Virus record (IMG/VR): IMGVR_UViG_3300018421_000013
Span: 42,334-106,333 of that record
Reading direction: 5' to 3' (one strand)
Source: a virus
DNA: 64,000 bases
The notes under the pieces: generated by a model
The model's input: only the letters and a program-made list of their open reading frames with translations
The model's database searches: none
Told to the model about the DNA's origin: nothing
Shown: positions 1 to 10,880 of the stretch, piece by piece
How the letters are laid out: the number at the start of each line of letters is the position of its first letter
How positions within the stretch are numbered: the first letter of the stretch is position 1
Made by a program: the position numbers and the translations under genes

Positions 1-3000
1 TAGATCCCTGTTTTACTTCAAAACGATCAGCACCGTTATACACATCAAAAAATATTGTACATATTTGTCCATTGGCTGCACTATTAGATGATAATGTAAA
101 AGTGTATGAATCTGATGGGAAAATTGATTCTTCGCCATTAAGTCCTGGGCCATTAGTGTTATTTTTATTTTTAATTGCTACACACTTAGTTTCTACCTCT
201 TCTACTACAACAGGTGGAGGAGGAATTACTGGTGGTGGAACTGGTCTTTCACGTGTCGGTGGAACCACTGGAGGAGGTGGAGGTACTACAATTACAGGTC
301 CATCTGTAGAACTTTTTTGACTAACAATATTAACAACATTATATTTAAATTTAATCTTTTTACCATCACTATTTGTTGAACCATTATTAGCAGGCCTAAA
401 TGCAACTTCTAAAGGATTCTTAGATGGGCGTAGTCTATAATCATATATTGAAGAGTTTTGTGCAGGATCGTCTACGTTAGTCATTGATGCATCAATAAAT
501 TCATCAGTAAAAAATCCAAATTTATATCTTTCTAAAGTAGGATCAACTGAACTAGATAATACTTTATTTTTAACTTTTGTTTCATTATCACTTAAACTTA
601 CATAATATTCTAAAGCTGCAATCCTGTTTTCTAAGGACTTAATTTCATCCATACTATATCCAGGAGTTTGCATAGAACTCGCTTCAGTTGTAATAGTATA
701 TCTTTCTAATCTTCCGGTTTGAATAGTTTCATTATAAACATTAACTGCTAATATCTCAGTCATGTTTTCTGATAATCTTTCAGGAAGAGATGGATATGGA
801 GGAATATCAGCAGTATATAATAAGAACTCATCTGCCTGTCTAGCTTGTCTTAATTTTTCTCCTTCTAATATATCGAAAGTACCATCAGTATTTAAAATAA
901 TACTATCATCTCTAGAATCGTAATAAGTATAACTTAGTGTTATATCACCTTCTGGTACTGGAAACCTTTTATCTGTAGCAGCAAATCTAGTAGACTCTGT
1001 TACTGCACTTGGATTAGTTGGTGCTAATGCAGGATCTGTCTGATATGTTGTTGTAGCTGAGGTGATAGGTCTAAAATCTAAAACTTCTCTTAAATCATAA
1101 TAGTTTCCCTCAGGTCCTGTGATTTCAGGAATTTCTAATGTATTAATTACAGTTCCATCAGTATCTAATTCTGATAATGTTTTTGTATCATCTAAAGAAT
1201 ATGAAGAAATAGTTTTTAATCCTTCTGAAGACGTTGTAAAGCAATCTAATTCAATTAAATATACATCACTCGCACCTACTGTCCATTTTGGATTTTTCTT
1301 TAAATGTAAATAACCAACGTCTGCGTAATTTGTTTTATGATTATGATTTACGTAAAAATAATTTGTAATATTTGTATCGCTAGTAGTAGAACCGTCATAA
1401 ACTGCACGAAGTCTAAAAATATCTGGTATACCTAAACACCATGGTCCAGATGTACCTGCAGCATTAGATGAAACATCAATCTTGACATAAACTTTTCTAT
1501 TAACTGTTTTTGATGTTGGATTAGTTAAAGTTATTTTTTGATTGAAGATAATTGATGTAGTTCCAACCCCAGATGTTAAACTCTCTCCGAGATCAATATC
1601 TAAATTATTTCCATTTACAGTAGCAGTTCTATTAGCCCTAGTTGAAAACTCAATTGGAACATTTGCAGGTAATATTCTTTCAAAAGTTGCAGATGCATCA
1701 ATATCTGCTAATGCAGCGGTGGGTTGAAATTTAAAAGAAGTATTGTTAAGAATACTTCGTACTCGAATAATAGCTGTATTAGAACCACCATCGGTTAATT
1801 TAAGATAATCACCATCAGTCAATTCTGAAGTAAATTGTGTACTTAATCCAGTCAATGTTCCACTACTATCTGAAGAATACGTTCCAGAAATACTATCTGA
1901 TATGATTAAATCAGTTTCAGGCGTAATTATAATTTCTCTTTTTTCAGCAGTAGTGAGGGAACCAACGTATGGCCATGCAGCACCAGCATCTGCAGCAACG
2001 CTGAATTGGGAAAGAGTATCTACGATAATGCCAGTTTCTTCAGTTTTATATTTGTACGTAATGTTGGTTGTTTCTACTAAAGGCAATTGCGTATTATACA
2101 TTAATGCGTTATTAGCAACACCATATAATTTAGCAACAGATGTTCCTCCACCAGAACCTGGTTTAGATTCTAATATTAGATCAGCAGTAGACGTAGAAGT
2201 TCTTATTGCTTTAACATTATCAAAAGATTTTCCAGCATTCATTTTAATATCAAATAGATATATTCTAAATACTGCACCAGGATTTCCAAGATCTCCTCCA
2301 CGTTCCCACACTACAGACCTAACTCTAGCCTTACCTATAGTGGATCCAATATTTGGTATTGTACCTGCTCTTACAGATAATGCATTTTGGACAGAACTTT
2401 TAAGATCTACTTGATCTCCTTCTGTAAAAGAAAGATGTCCTGCATATTCATTTACTCTTACATAATTTCCATAGTTAAAATCTATTGCCGTATTTGAATA
2501 CGTAACAATATCTTTAGATTTAGAAATTTCTAAAGTAGTATTTCTATCTGTCTTAATTCTATATCCTGAAACGTATGCTTGACCAGGATCAATAACATAA
2601 TTAAATACGTTTTCAGAATCGGCCATAGAAGTTGGAGATTTTGTTGTAATGTTAAAAACATCTAAGAAATAATTACCAGATTCTTCAAATGTTCTTTCCG
2701 CCATTATATCACCAACAGCAGCTAATTCAGAACGATCTCTTGTTTGTGTAACTTTACCTTCTGAAAATTTCCAAACAGGATAATATTCAGAATCTTCCTC
2801 AGCTTCACTATCGGTTTTAATAGTTAAAACTGGCGTTAATGATAATCTATGTGCACCCGGCGCGTTTTCATTTAAATATCCAGCTGCATTGTCATATAAG
2901 CTATTATCTACAGAACTATTTGCAACATATTCTATTGTAGTAAATCCAGCAGAAACGTTACTTGGTGTATTGGCATATTTTTCTACAATGTGCCATTGTG

Positions 3001-4096
3001 GTTGTACGTTTAAAAAATATCCTTTTTGGTATATAATACCCTCTGTAATTTCCATAGCATAACCGACACCGACTGGATCAGTAAATTCATTAGTAGCTAC
3101 AGTAACTTTTGTCAAAAACGCATTGGGAGTTAGATCTAAAGCATTGACTTGATCTGTTGATGCTTGTGTTGTTGAAATTGTTACATATGGATCAATATAA
3201 TATCCAATACCAGCAGCTTGCATATTAATATTATTGATAACGCCTACAGAAGATGTATTAACAGATGCTACTGCGCCTCCGCCAACAAAATCCATAAGTA
3301 CAGCTTCGTTACTAGTAGTTCCACCGGTAATATTAAAGGTTCTAGAAAAAGACCAACTAGAATTATTTGCTAAAATTAATTGACTGGTAAGTGGTTTTAA
3401 TCTTAACACCACAGCTTCTGTATTAGAAGAAGTATCAATTGCAGTAATTTCTGCTTGAGCGCCAGTGGTTGATTGGGTAATAGTTTCTCCTACTTGGAAT
3501 GTACCATTAGAAAATTCTAATCCACCTGAGGTATTTTGTACTTCAATAGCTGATAGAATAACGACACTATCCGTATTAAGAAATCCTTGGGAACCATTAG
3601 CAACATCAATAGAATATAGTCTTAAATCTTCATTATATATCGTTAATAAGTTACCATTTGAAAACTCAGGAGTAGTGCCATCAAGACCACTATTAAGATA
3701 ATTTAAATATAAAGTATTGAGATTTGGATTTTGTGATTCAAATCCAGACTCAGACTTAATTACTCTAGCCACAAGATTAGTAGATGGTTGTACAGCTAAT
3801 AAACCTAAATACCGATCAACGTCAACAGCGCCACCAGTATATGTTGTATCTTTAATTTTAATATAAGGAACAGCATAGTGAAAAGTTGCATCGCATCCTT
3901 CTAATAAAGCTCCTCTATTAATAACATGATCACCAAACTTAGTAATTTGTTCTTGCAGAACACTTTGTAATTGGTTAAGTTCTCTTACTTGTACAGCAGC
4001 GCCTGGTCTAAATAAAATTTTATAATAATCTTTTGCATGCGCTGTTTCTGCGTCGTCAAAGTATGGGGATGCTTGTAAATCTGTTTGAATTGACAT
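1..4096 (-). CDS. DUF4815-type virion structural protein, 3' end outside window
   Basis: A continuous reading frame of more than 1365 codons starts at the ATG at 4096 and runs off the left edge. The N-terminus (MSIQTDLQASPYFDDAE, then FRPGAAVQVRELNQLQ and a GDHVINRGALLEG stretch) matches the start of the large DUF4815-type structural proteins that lie beside the baseplate genes of marine T4-like phages. The body is Ser/Thr/Asn-rich beta-type sequence. Near the window edge (minus-strand codons around 300-190) there is a proline-rich hinge with several PPP runs and a TRERP core, followed by another beta-like segment. It lies just downstream of gp8 with a 5-bp gap, so it is probably a baseplate-attached or fibre-like component expressed late. 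The family call rests on remembered similarity. Exact role unknown. Confidence 0.75.
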   Translation of the reverse strand, partial: MSIQTDLQASPYFDDAETAHAKDYYKILFRPGAAVQVRELNQLQSVLQEQITKFGDHVINRGALLEGCDATFHYAVPYIKIKDTTYTGGAVDVDRYLGLLAVQPSTNLVARVIKSESGFESQNPNLNTLYLNYLNSGLDGTTPEFSNGNLLTIYNEDLRLYSIDVANGSQGFLNTDSVVILSAIEVQNTSGGLEFSNGTFQVGETITQSTTGAQAEITAIDTSSNTEAVVLRLKPLTSQLILANNSSWSFSRTFNITGGTTSNEAVLMDFVGGGAVASVNTSSVGVINNINMQAAGIGYYIDPYVTISTTQASTDQVNALDLTPNAFLTKVTVATNEFTDPVGVGYAMEITEGIIYQKGYFLNVQPQWHIVEKYANTPSNVSAGFTTIEYVANSSVDNSLYDNAAGYLNENAPGAHRLSLTPVLTIKTDSEAEEDSEYYPVWKFSEGKVTQTRDRSELAAVGDIMAERTFEESGNYFLDVFNITTKSPTSMADSENVFNYVIDPGQAYVSGYRIKTDRNTTLEISKSKDIVTYSNTAIDFNYGNYVRVNEYAGHLSFTEGDQVDLKSSVQNALSVRAGTIPNIGSTIGKARVRSVVWERGGDLGNPGAVFRIYLFDIKMNAGKSFDNVKAIRTSTSTADLILESKPGSGGGTSVAKLYGVANNALMYNTQLPLVETTNITYKYKTEETGIIVDTLSQFSVAADAGAAWPYVGSLTTAEKREIIITPETDLIISDSISGTYSSDSSGTLTGLSTQFTSELTDGDYLKLTDGGSNTAIIRVRSILNNTSFKFQPTAALADIDASATFERILPANVPIEFSTRANRTATVNGNNLDIDLGESLTSGVGTTSIIFNQKITLTNPTSKTVNRKVYVKIDVSSNAAGTSGPWCLGIPDIFRLRAVYDGSTTSDTNITNYFYVNHNHKTNYADVGYLHLKKNPKWTVGASDVYLIELDCFTTSSEGLKTISSYSLDDTKTLSELDTDGTVINTLEIPEITGPEGNYYDLREVLDFRPITSATTTYQTDPALAPTNPSAVTESTRFAATDKRFPVPEGDITLSYTYYDSRDDSIILNTDGTFDILEGEKLRQARQADEFLLYTADIPPYPSLPERLSENMTEILAVNVYNETIQTGRLERYTITTEASSMQTPGYSMDEIKSLENRIAALEYYVSLSDNETKVKNKVLSSSVDPTLERYKFGFFTDEFIDASMTNVDDPAQNSSIYDYRLRPSKNPLEVAFRPANNGSTNSDGKKIKFKYNVVNIVSQKSSTDGPVIVVPPPPPVVPPTRERPVPPPVIPPPPVVVEEVETKCVAIKNKNNTNGPGLNGEESIFPSDSYTFTLSSNSAANGQICTIFFDVYNGADRFEVKQGS

Positions 4097-4101
4097 TTAT
4101 T

Positions 4102-6231
4102 TTAGAACTCCAAAATTACTCTTATTTCTTCAGATTGATTTGAATCTCTAGAAACCGGTACATCGTTTTGTAAAAAGACTATAGCTCCACTAGTAGGATC
4201 TAAATCTCCATTGTATTTAGTAAAAGGCGCTGATAAAATCGCAGAAGATTCATCTCCAATAATATTTACGCCGGTACTAATATTTCCAGATACTCTTGTC
4301 AGTGTTAAATGCGTAGAATTTGCTGAATGTACATACGCTGTAGCAGATGAATTTTCAACAGAAGATCCTTGATAAACTATTTCATTTGCTAAAAATGTTC
4401 CACTAGAAACTGCGCCTACACAGCGAGTCATCTGATTAAAAGTAGAAAAATTATATTGACTATTTGCCGTAGCATATCTTTCATTAATATCAATGCCAGA
4501 TGGTTTTGCTACTGCTCCAGAAGATAGACCAATCATATATTCGCCTATTTCTAATTTTCCTTTTACTGCATCTAAATAAAAACTATTGCTTCCAATTTTT
4601 TGTCTAATTTTTGAAATGCAAATCCTATTCGCAATATAAACGTCTGTTGTAGAAGAAGTCCACGGAGGTGCATCAAATAATGTTATAGTATCCTCAGCTG
4701 AAGCACTATTAACTTCTGATATATGATGGTAATTTCCTATCGTATCATTCAAATAGATATAATCTCCAGTTTTAATATATTCATCGTACGCAGTTCCTGC
4801 TAGATTCGCAGTAATAGTAACGTTTCCACCAATAGTAGTAACTTGTGAATAAAGTCTAATCTTTTTAAACTGAACTACAGTTTCATTTAAAGAAAATTCT
4901 CCATCAGAACCATCACTATCATCTGAAGCTTTAACGAAATGTACTTCAACATTAGCAAATACAGGATCTCGAATAATACCAAATTGTCCAAACGTATTTG
5001 TTGCTTCTACTGTACCATCTTCATCTTTATTAAATAGGGTATATATACCTAAAGCTTTTCCTCCAAGTTCAATCGCGCTATTTGCACCATGCCCTCCCGG
5101 TGGAGGAATGATAGGTCTTATTGTTGATGCTGTTGGAACTACAATATCACCAGCAGATCCTGCAGGTCCACCATTAGCAGCGGCAGGTCCACCCGTTAAT
5201 ACTTCAGCTGTTGCATAATTATAATTTTCTCCAACATCCAATATTTCTACTTTGTATATACTATTTGACGCTGCATTATTAATTAAGGCTCTTGCTATAG
5301 CATTGCTAGATTGAGTGCCATCTGAAACAATTTTAATCTCAGGACTTAATTCATATCTAGTAGAAGAATCTGGAGTAATTGTAAAAGTGTTTGCAACCTG
5401 TACAATCACACCAACACCTTCTAGAAGAAAAGAATCTGTTATCCTTGACCACTGTCCCGCCCCAGTTCCACTTAATAAATGTATAATAGTATTACCATAA
5501 AATCCATCTGCTGTGCCTGAACCATCTGGTAATTTATAAAGAAAAGTATTACTTTGAACTTTAACATCACTTAAAGTAAATTGTCCAGATACAAAATTAT
5601 TATAATTCTTTCCACCATTTTCTACTAATATTACATCTAATGATCCATCAACTGCATTAGCTTCAACTACAGTATTAGCAACAACGGGAATAAAATTTTG
5701 AGTTGCAAAATTAGAAAATGTTAAAGAGTCTATGCTATACATATACTTCCATTGATATCCATCGGAAGTTTCATAATAATCGTCGCCTGTAGTATATAAA
5801 GCAGCATCATATACTACATCGCCAAAAGTTGGTTGAATTGTAGATGCTGCGTTATTTGCATTATATAAGCATTTATAAACGTGCTTATAAGAACTTTCAT
5901 CAACAACAACGTAGAAAGGTTTATCATAAAGATCTGGATCATCGTCATCAAACGAAACATATGTATTACCAGCTTGCCAATCGTAGCGAGGAATCATAAC
6001 TCGCATATCACTTTGATTTAATCTTTTCCCAAATATCATATTTCTATACGTGTCAATATTTAAATCTTGTCCACTTCTTGAGGGAGCAACAACATCATCT
6101 TCAGTAACACCACTGGCCACATGATCACCAATAAAAGAGTAATACGTAGTATTGGCTGGCTCTGAAATAGATTCAACCATTTGCGTAATAAGATGCGTTT
6201 TAAATTCTCTTGGTACTATTCTTTTTGACAT
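4102..6231 (-). CDS. 8: Baseplate wedge protein gp8
   Basis: The 709-aa product begins MSKRIVPREFKTHLITQMVE and continues with a segment around residues 85-180 (RYDWQAGNTYVSFDD, then KPFYVVVDESSYKHVYKCL and DGYQWKYMYSI) that is characteristic of the gp8 wedge proteins of marine T4-like phages. T4 gp8 itself is only about half this length; the extra length is a long beta-rich C-terminal part. The wedge protein bridges gp7, gp6 and gp10 in the T4 baseplate. A consensus late promoter lies 26 nt before the start. The gene follows gp7 in the order gp25-gp6-gp7-gp8. Confidence 0.85.
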   Translation of the reverse strand: MSKRIVPREFKTHLITQMVESISEPANTTYYSFIGDHVASGVTEDDVVAPSRSGQDLNIDTYRNMIFGKRLNQSDMRVMIPRYDWQAGNTYVSFDDDDPDLYDKPFYVVVDESSYKHVYKCLYNANNAASTIQPTFGDVVYDAALYTTGDDYYETSDGYQWKYMYSIDSLTFSNFATQNFIPVVANTVVEANAVDGSLDVILVENGGKNYNNFVSGQFTLSDVKVQSNTFLYKLPDGSGTADGFYGNTIIHLLSGTGAGQWSRITDSFLLEGVGVIVQVANTFTITPDSSTRYELSPEIKIVSDGTQSSNAIARALINNAASNSIYKVEILDVGENYNYATAEVLTGGPAAANGGPAGSAGDIVVPTASTIRPIIPPPGGHGANSAIELGGKALGIYTLFNKDEDGTVEATNTFGQFGIIRDPVFANVEVHFVKASDDSDGSDGEFSLNETVVQFKKIRLYSQVTTIGGNVTITANLAGTAYDEYIKTGDYIYLNDTIGNYHHISEVNSASAEDTITLFDAPPWTSSTTDVYIANRICISKIRQKIGSNSFYLDAVKGKLEIGEYMIGLSSGAVAKPSGIDINERYATANSQYNFSTFNQMTRCVGAVSSGTFLANEIVYQGSSVENSSATAYVHSANSTHLTLTRVSGNISTGVNIIGDESSAILSAPFTKYNGDLDPTSGAIVFLQNDVPVSRDSNQSEEIRVILEF

Positions 6232-6256
6232 AATTCAATGTATCTCTATAATTGAT

Positions 6257-6264
6257 TATTTATA
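6257..6264 (-). promoter_or_regulatory. T4-type late promoter for gp8
   Basis: The minus strand reads TATAAATA, the T4 late promoter -10 consensus recognised by gp55, with no -35 element. It lies in the 33-bp gap between gp7 and gp8, and its 3' base is 26 nt from the gp8 ATG, the same spacing as at gp25. Confidence 0.8.
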
Positions 6265-9087
6265 CTAAGCGTTAGAAATAACATGCGGATAAGTTACGAA
6301 ATCGTCAGCGTCAATGAATGTGTATTGTTGCTCAAGAATCTGATTACGAACTGTCGGTGAGAAGAATACATCTTCGTCCTCGAATATAACATCTTGCGAT
6401 GCACTAATAATAATAGTTGGAGAATAGAAAATATTCTCATTCAACAACGCAACAGTAGATTTCAATTCAAAATCAATAGATTCAGATGAAGATAGAATAT
6501 CTAATTTTACGTCAGTGGTAGCTAAATAACCGCCAAACGGTTTGGTTCCAGCAACATGTAATACTTTAATTAAAGTATCTTTATAAGCATCGAAAGGCAA
6601 CGCCGTTAATACTTTATAAGAATATTCTTGATAAAAATCGTTATCTTGAAGATATTTATCTGAAGATAAAAATGATCTTCTATTAGTATGATATCCTATT
6701 CCAACACCTTGTTTGCCTAGATATCCAGTAACTGAAATAGTTTTACTGGAATCATCTGATGATACTAATGTCAAATCTTCTTCTTCAAAATATCCAAATC
6801 CAGAATCTACTACTTCAACTGCGGTAGCAAATCCATCACCAGTAAAAGCTTCAGATTTTACTATAGCGTTTAAACCAGTTCTTTGTTCTCTTCTTTCAAC
6901 ATAAGTACCATTATAATATTCTGGCGGGCCTTCTATAATAGTTGCAGAAAAATTAGTATCTTCTGAAGTTACAATTTCACCCGGAATAAAATTGTTGTCT
7001 AAATCTAATCTAGTAATTTTTAACGTTAAATTTTCTCTATCATGCACTCGCAACCTTCCACGAGTACCAGAAGTCTGTCCAATCAATGCTTCACCAATAT
7101 TAAAATTAAGACCTTGTGTAGATCCGGGTGGCAATTCGTATTCTGCAAAAAAATCGTATTTTTCTATATGGTACATTCTTGGTTCATATATAATAAAAAA
7201 TGGATCTGCTGCATAACCTCGACCAGGATTTCTACTTACTATTCCTTCTATGGAACCAATAGTAATATCTTCCCAAGGGCCAAGAGTTTGCACTAAAGTA
7301 TCGTTAAATCCTCTATCAAAGTTATTATTAACTTGGTATAAGTTAGAACCAATAATAGTACTTTCTGGGATTGCACTGATTAACGTATCATTAAAAGATT
7401 CTGGTATAATAACTTCTTCATTATACCCTACGATTTCAAAATTAGCTTCGGTTTCAAAGCCGGATATTGTTGTAATATTAAATGATGTTTCTACTGGATT
7501 ACCTAATGCGTCTTGAACATAACAAGAACCATTATAAAAGGTATTAACAATATTAATTATTCCTAGATTAGTGTTTGAAAAATTACCAGCACCAATAGCG
7601 GGAAAACTTACACCATCTCGTTCTCTTTCTAAAGGATAATCTGTTCTAATACAACCAACACCATAAACTATATCAGCATAACTTTCACCGAGTTCAATAT
7701 TTGAATATGCTTTTGAAACAGTACAATTAGCAAATAATTTTCTGTAATTCCCACCAGCATCGGTATTAATTGTATAGTATTGTTCTAAAATATCTCCAGC
7801 ATTTAATACACCCCCAGAAGAATCATATGTAATTGTTGCTGTATTAGAATATCCTATTACATTAGCAGACGCAGATACGCTAGTAGAACTTACTACATTA
7901 GAAACAAACGTATTACCAGTTAAATATATTTCATCTCCCAAATTACCAGCAGAATATGTATTAGAACTATAATTTACTACAATAGTTCCTTCAGTATCTC
8001 CAGCTTCATATGTAGAGCTTACAATAGTTCCAGTAAAAGTTATATTATTACCAACGTCATATGAAGTTACAGTTTCACCTATACTAAACTCTTCTGGATC
8101 TGCTACAGTAGCATCATAATCAACTGATAATAAATCTTGCTTTACATTTTCAAATTGCATTACCGGGGTTCTTCTATATAAGAAGTCATTTCCGTCTGGA
8201 TAAAAAGATCCAGTTACGCCTTCAATAGTATAATCTCTAGTAATTAAAACACGATCCGAACCTATAATTTCAGCGTTAGCTGTGTATCCCCACCCACCAT
8301 CTAATAGTTCAAAATCGATTACACCAACATAACTAGTAACGTCAGTAATTCTTCCAATACCTTTTTTCCCAGCACCATCTTCAACATAAGTAGTTTCTCC
8401 TAATTCAAATCCAGAATCACTACGATTAATACTAAACTTACTTAATGATCCTACAATTTTAGTAGTAACATTTGTGTCTTTAAATAATGTTGAAACTTGC
8501 TCGCCGGTTTTAAAATTTGTTTCTGTAACATTAGCTAAATATAAAACGCTAATAAATCTAGTATCTTTTTTTACTTTAACTAATCTTTCTACATAAGCTT
8601 CAGCACCAGTCTTATTACCTCTAATAATTTCACCAACCATTTGAATATTTGTTGGTGATTCAACAACTTCTAAATATTGTACATCTACCCATTCATTATC
8701 TGATAATCTAAATAAATCATCTGAGGGGTAATATACTTGTGCTTCTAATCCGTGTATTAATTTAAAAAACAAATCTATTGCACGCGGTGTACCTTTAGAT
8801 CTATAAAAATCTAATGAATTTTTTATGAATAACTGTTTATTAGACGCAGTAGTAAACTGGATGTTAGAAAGATATTTTTGTTTAAAGAAAACTATAAAAT
8901 CTTCAATAACTTTATCAATATCACGATAATCGGGTAATCTTCTAGCGTGATAATATATCTGATTTTCAGATTCTAACCACTCATAATATGCTTTTACAAA
9001 TGAAATAAACATTTGTCCTTCTTCCCGATAAAATTCTGGGAATAGTCTTTCTGTAAAAGGACTTATGTATTTTTCTAGTTCTTTCAT
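6265..9087 (-). CDS. 7: Baseplate wedge protein gp7
   Basis: The 940-aa product starts MKELEKYISPFTERLFPEFY and continues with the helical N-terminal region (residues 20-130: EEGQMFISFVKAYYEWLES, FFKQKYLSNI, SLDFYRSKGTPRAIDLFF) found in gp7 of marine T4-like phages. This part resembles the N-terminal part of phage wedge proteins that pack on gp6. The remaining 800 residues are beta-rich repeats. T4 gp7 is 1032 aa, so the length is comparable. Its ATG overlaps the gp6 stop (TAATG), so the two are translationally coupled. It acts at the wedge core that initiates baseplate assembly. Confidence 0.85.
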   Translation of the reverse strand: MKELEKYISPFTERLFPEFYREEGQMFISFVKAYYEWLESENQIYYHARRLPDYRDIDKVIEDFIVFFKQKYLSNIQFTTASNKQLFIKNSLDFYRSKGTPRAIDLFFKLIHGLEAQVYYPSDDLFRLSDNEWVDVQYLEVVESPTNIQMVGEIIRGNKTGAEAYVERLVKVKKDTRFISVLYLANVTETNFKTGEQVSTLFKDTNVTTKIVGSLSKFSINRSDSGFELGETTYVEDGAGKKGIGRITDVTSYVGVIDFELLDGGWGYTANAEIIGSDRVLITRDYTIEGVTGSFYPDGNDFLYRRTPVMQFENVKQDLLSVDYDATVADPEEFSIGETVTSYDVGNNITFTGTIVSSTYEAGDTEGTIVVNYSSNTYSAGNLGDEIYLTGNTFVSNVVSSTSVSASANVIGYSNTATITYDSSGGVLNAGDILEQYYTINTDAGGNYRKLFANCTVSKAYSNIELGESYADIVYGVGCIRTDYPLERERDGVSFPAIGAGNFSNTNLGIINIVNTFYNGSCYVQDALGNPVETSFNITTISGFETEANFEIVGYNEEVIIPESFNDTLISAIPESTIIGSNLYQVNNNFDRGFNDTLVQTLGPWEDITIGSIEGIVSRNPGRGYAADPFFIIYEPRMYHIEKYDFFAEYELPPGSTQGLNFNIGEALIGQTSGTRGRLRVHDRENLTLKITRLDLDNNFIPGEIVTSEDTNFSATIIEGPPEYYNGTYVERREQRTGLNAIVKSEAFTGDGFATAVEVVDSGFGYFEEEDLTLVSSDDSSKTISVTGYLGKQGVGIGYHTNRRSFLSSDKYLQDNDFYQEYSYKVLTALPFDAYKDTLIKVLHVAGTKPFGGYLATTDVKLDILSSSESIDFELKSTVALLNENIFYSPTIIISASQDVIFEDEDVFFSPTVRNQILEQQYTFIDADDFVTYPHVISNA

Positions 9088-10880
9088 TATAAACGAACCT
9101 GAGTAACACTTACTTTAATATCTTGATCTCTAATAGCAAGAATAGTTCTACGTTGTGATGTAATATCTTTTTCTTCAGTTCTTGCGTATATGTCTAAATT
9201 GTTTCCAATGATTTGATCTGGTTTAAAAGCACTTAATTGTAAAAATCCTCTAGTATAATCTACTGTTCCAATTTCTGAAAATAATCTGTGCGTATTTCCC
9301 TCGGTTGACATAATTCTCAACACACCTTCACCATCATCTTCAATAAAACACTCATTACCTCCAATAAAAAATGGTGTTGAAGAAATAATACTTTGTTCGT
9401 TTTCAGGATGATCTCCCGGCAATTGGCCAATATCATCTTTTAAAGCTATACTAAAATCTATATCATAATTAGCACTAGAAATTGTATTTGGATTTATACT
9501 TTTAATAGCTAACAAGTCTGTATCATTACTAACAATAGAAAGATCTGAATCATCTATATCAGCAATTAATCGAGAATAACGTAATGTTTTATTAAAGCCG
9601 TCAATATTTTGTGTGTTATGATTCTGAATTGTAGAAATTACAAGCGCTTTAATATCTTCAGTCGATAAGCTAGTCTCATTAATATTATATTTAACTTTAG
9701 TGTTAACTAAAACGTATGTATAATCCGGCGTTATAAACACTGGATCAATTGCTAATGGACTACGCTGTTTAATAAATTGACGATAAACATTTCTTCTGGA
9801 AGGCGGAAGTTCGTCAGTAGTTTTTAAATCTACTGCTACAATAACCTTACCATATTGCGGAGGAGTTTCTTCTTCTCCTCCATACGCTGACACTGCATTA
9901 ATTTCAGAAAAATTAGCTTTTAAAATTGTTTCATAATCACTAGCGGTAACAACTCTTTCTTGCGTATTAAATGCTCTTGGCGCATTAAATTTAATTGAAG
10001 AAATACTTTCTGATATAGATCCACCAGCAGCTTTAGAAACTGTTGTAATAGAAGTGATAGTTGCCGTTCCAACTTTACCATCTGCTGAAAATTTACCAAT
10101 TCCGTTTGGTAATTCACCGTTACAACGACGATATTGAAGAATTACAATTGATCTATCTTTAGGTCTTCTGCCAATAACACCATCGCCGAATAGAACTTCA
10201 TATGTTTCATTTTCTGCTGCTTGAATAAAGAACGATTGCGAAGTTGCATTTAATCCAAATAAATTATCAGCTTTCTTATAAGTTAATGTTTCAGCTCCAT
10301 TATCTTCTAATACCGTTACTAAGAGACTATTAATATCTACTGTTTTATTATTAATAATAAATCTTTGATTATCATTAGAATAATTCATTACATATTGATC
10401 TGATACATAATCACCTTCATATAATGTTACATTATTAGAATAGAACTTTCCATCATTTCCACTAATGGCTTGAATATTTTCTGATACAGTAAATGTAAAA
10501 TTTTTATTATCTACTGTACCAGTAAAAGATGTTCCTCTTGGGATTAATAATATAGCTTCGTCTGAACTATCTACCATAACAATATTAACTTTTGCTTGCG
10601 CAGATCTAAAAGAACGAGGAATATAATTTAATTCTTTAGCATGTGATACTACAGAATCCCGCATTAAAGCAGTATCTAAAAACATTTCATTTCCAATCAT
10701 ATTTAAATAAAATGAATTTAGATGGGTATTATGCGCAAGAATATCTAATAAAACGTTAATATTAGAAGCATCAAAATCATAATCTTTAAATAGATCTTGC
10801 GCTTTCATATACGTTTTAAAGTTATCTTTAATAGTATCAAAATCTAATGATGTTAAATTAATGCTAGTATTTGCTGCCAT
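9087..10880 (-). CDS. 6: Baseplate wedge protein gp6 (baseplate J family)
   Basis: The 597-aa product has the N-terminal gp6 signature: FDTIKDNFKTYMKAQD, then FDASNINVLLDILAHNTHLN and NEMFLDTALMRDSVVSHAKE, where nearly every residue follows the family pattern. A baseplate J-like domain follows around residues 250-400 (GGSISESISSIKFNAPRAFN and ERVVTASDYE). gp6 dimers form the continuous ring at the base of the contractile tail. The length is close to T4 gp6 (660 aa). It starts immediately after the gp25 stop and ends overlapping the gp7 start. Confidence 0.95.
   Translation of the reverse strand: MAANTSINLTSLDFDTIKDNFKTYMKAQDLFKDYDFDASNINVLLDILAHNTHLNSFYLNMIGNEMFLDTALMRDSVVSHAKELNYIPRSFRSAQAKVNIVMVDSSDEAILLIPRGTSFTGTVDNKNFTFTVSENIQAISGNDGKFYSNNVTLYEGDYVSDQYVMNYSNDNQRFIINNKTVDINSLLVTVLEDNGAETLTYKKADNLFGLNATSQSFFIQAAENETYEVLFGDGVIGRRPKDRSIVILQYRRCNGELPNGIGKFSADGKVGTATITSITTVSKAAGGSISESISSIKFNAPRAFNTQERVVTASDYETILKANFSEINAVSAYGGEEETPPQYGKVIVAVDLKTTDELPPSRRNVYRQFIKQRSPLAIDPVFITPDYTYVLVNTKVKYNINETSLSTEDIKALVISTIQNHNTQNIDGFNKTLRYSRLIADIDDSDLSIVSNDTDLLAIKSINPNTISSANYDIDFSIALKDDIGQLPGDHPENEQSIISSTPFFIGGNECFIEDDGEGVLRIMSTEGNTHRLFSEIGTVDYTRGFLQLSAFKPDQIIGNNLDIYARTEEKDITSQRRTILAIRDQDIKVSVTQVRL

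Noticed and set aside
1-4000. Plus-strand open frames opposite the minus-strand structural gene
   Set aside because: Scattered short frames without ribosome sites over a long continuous minus-strand gene; shadows.
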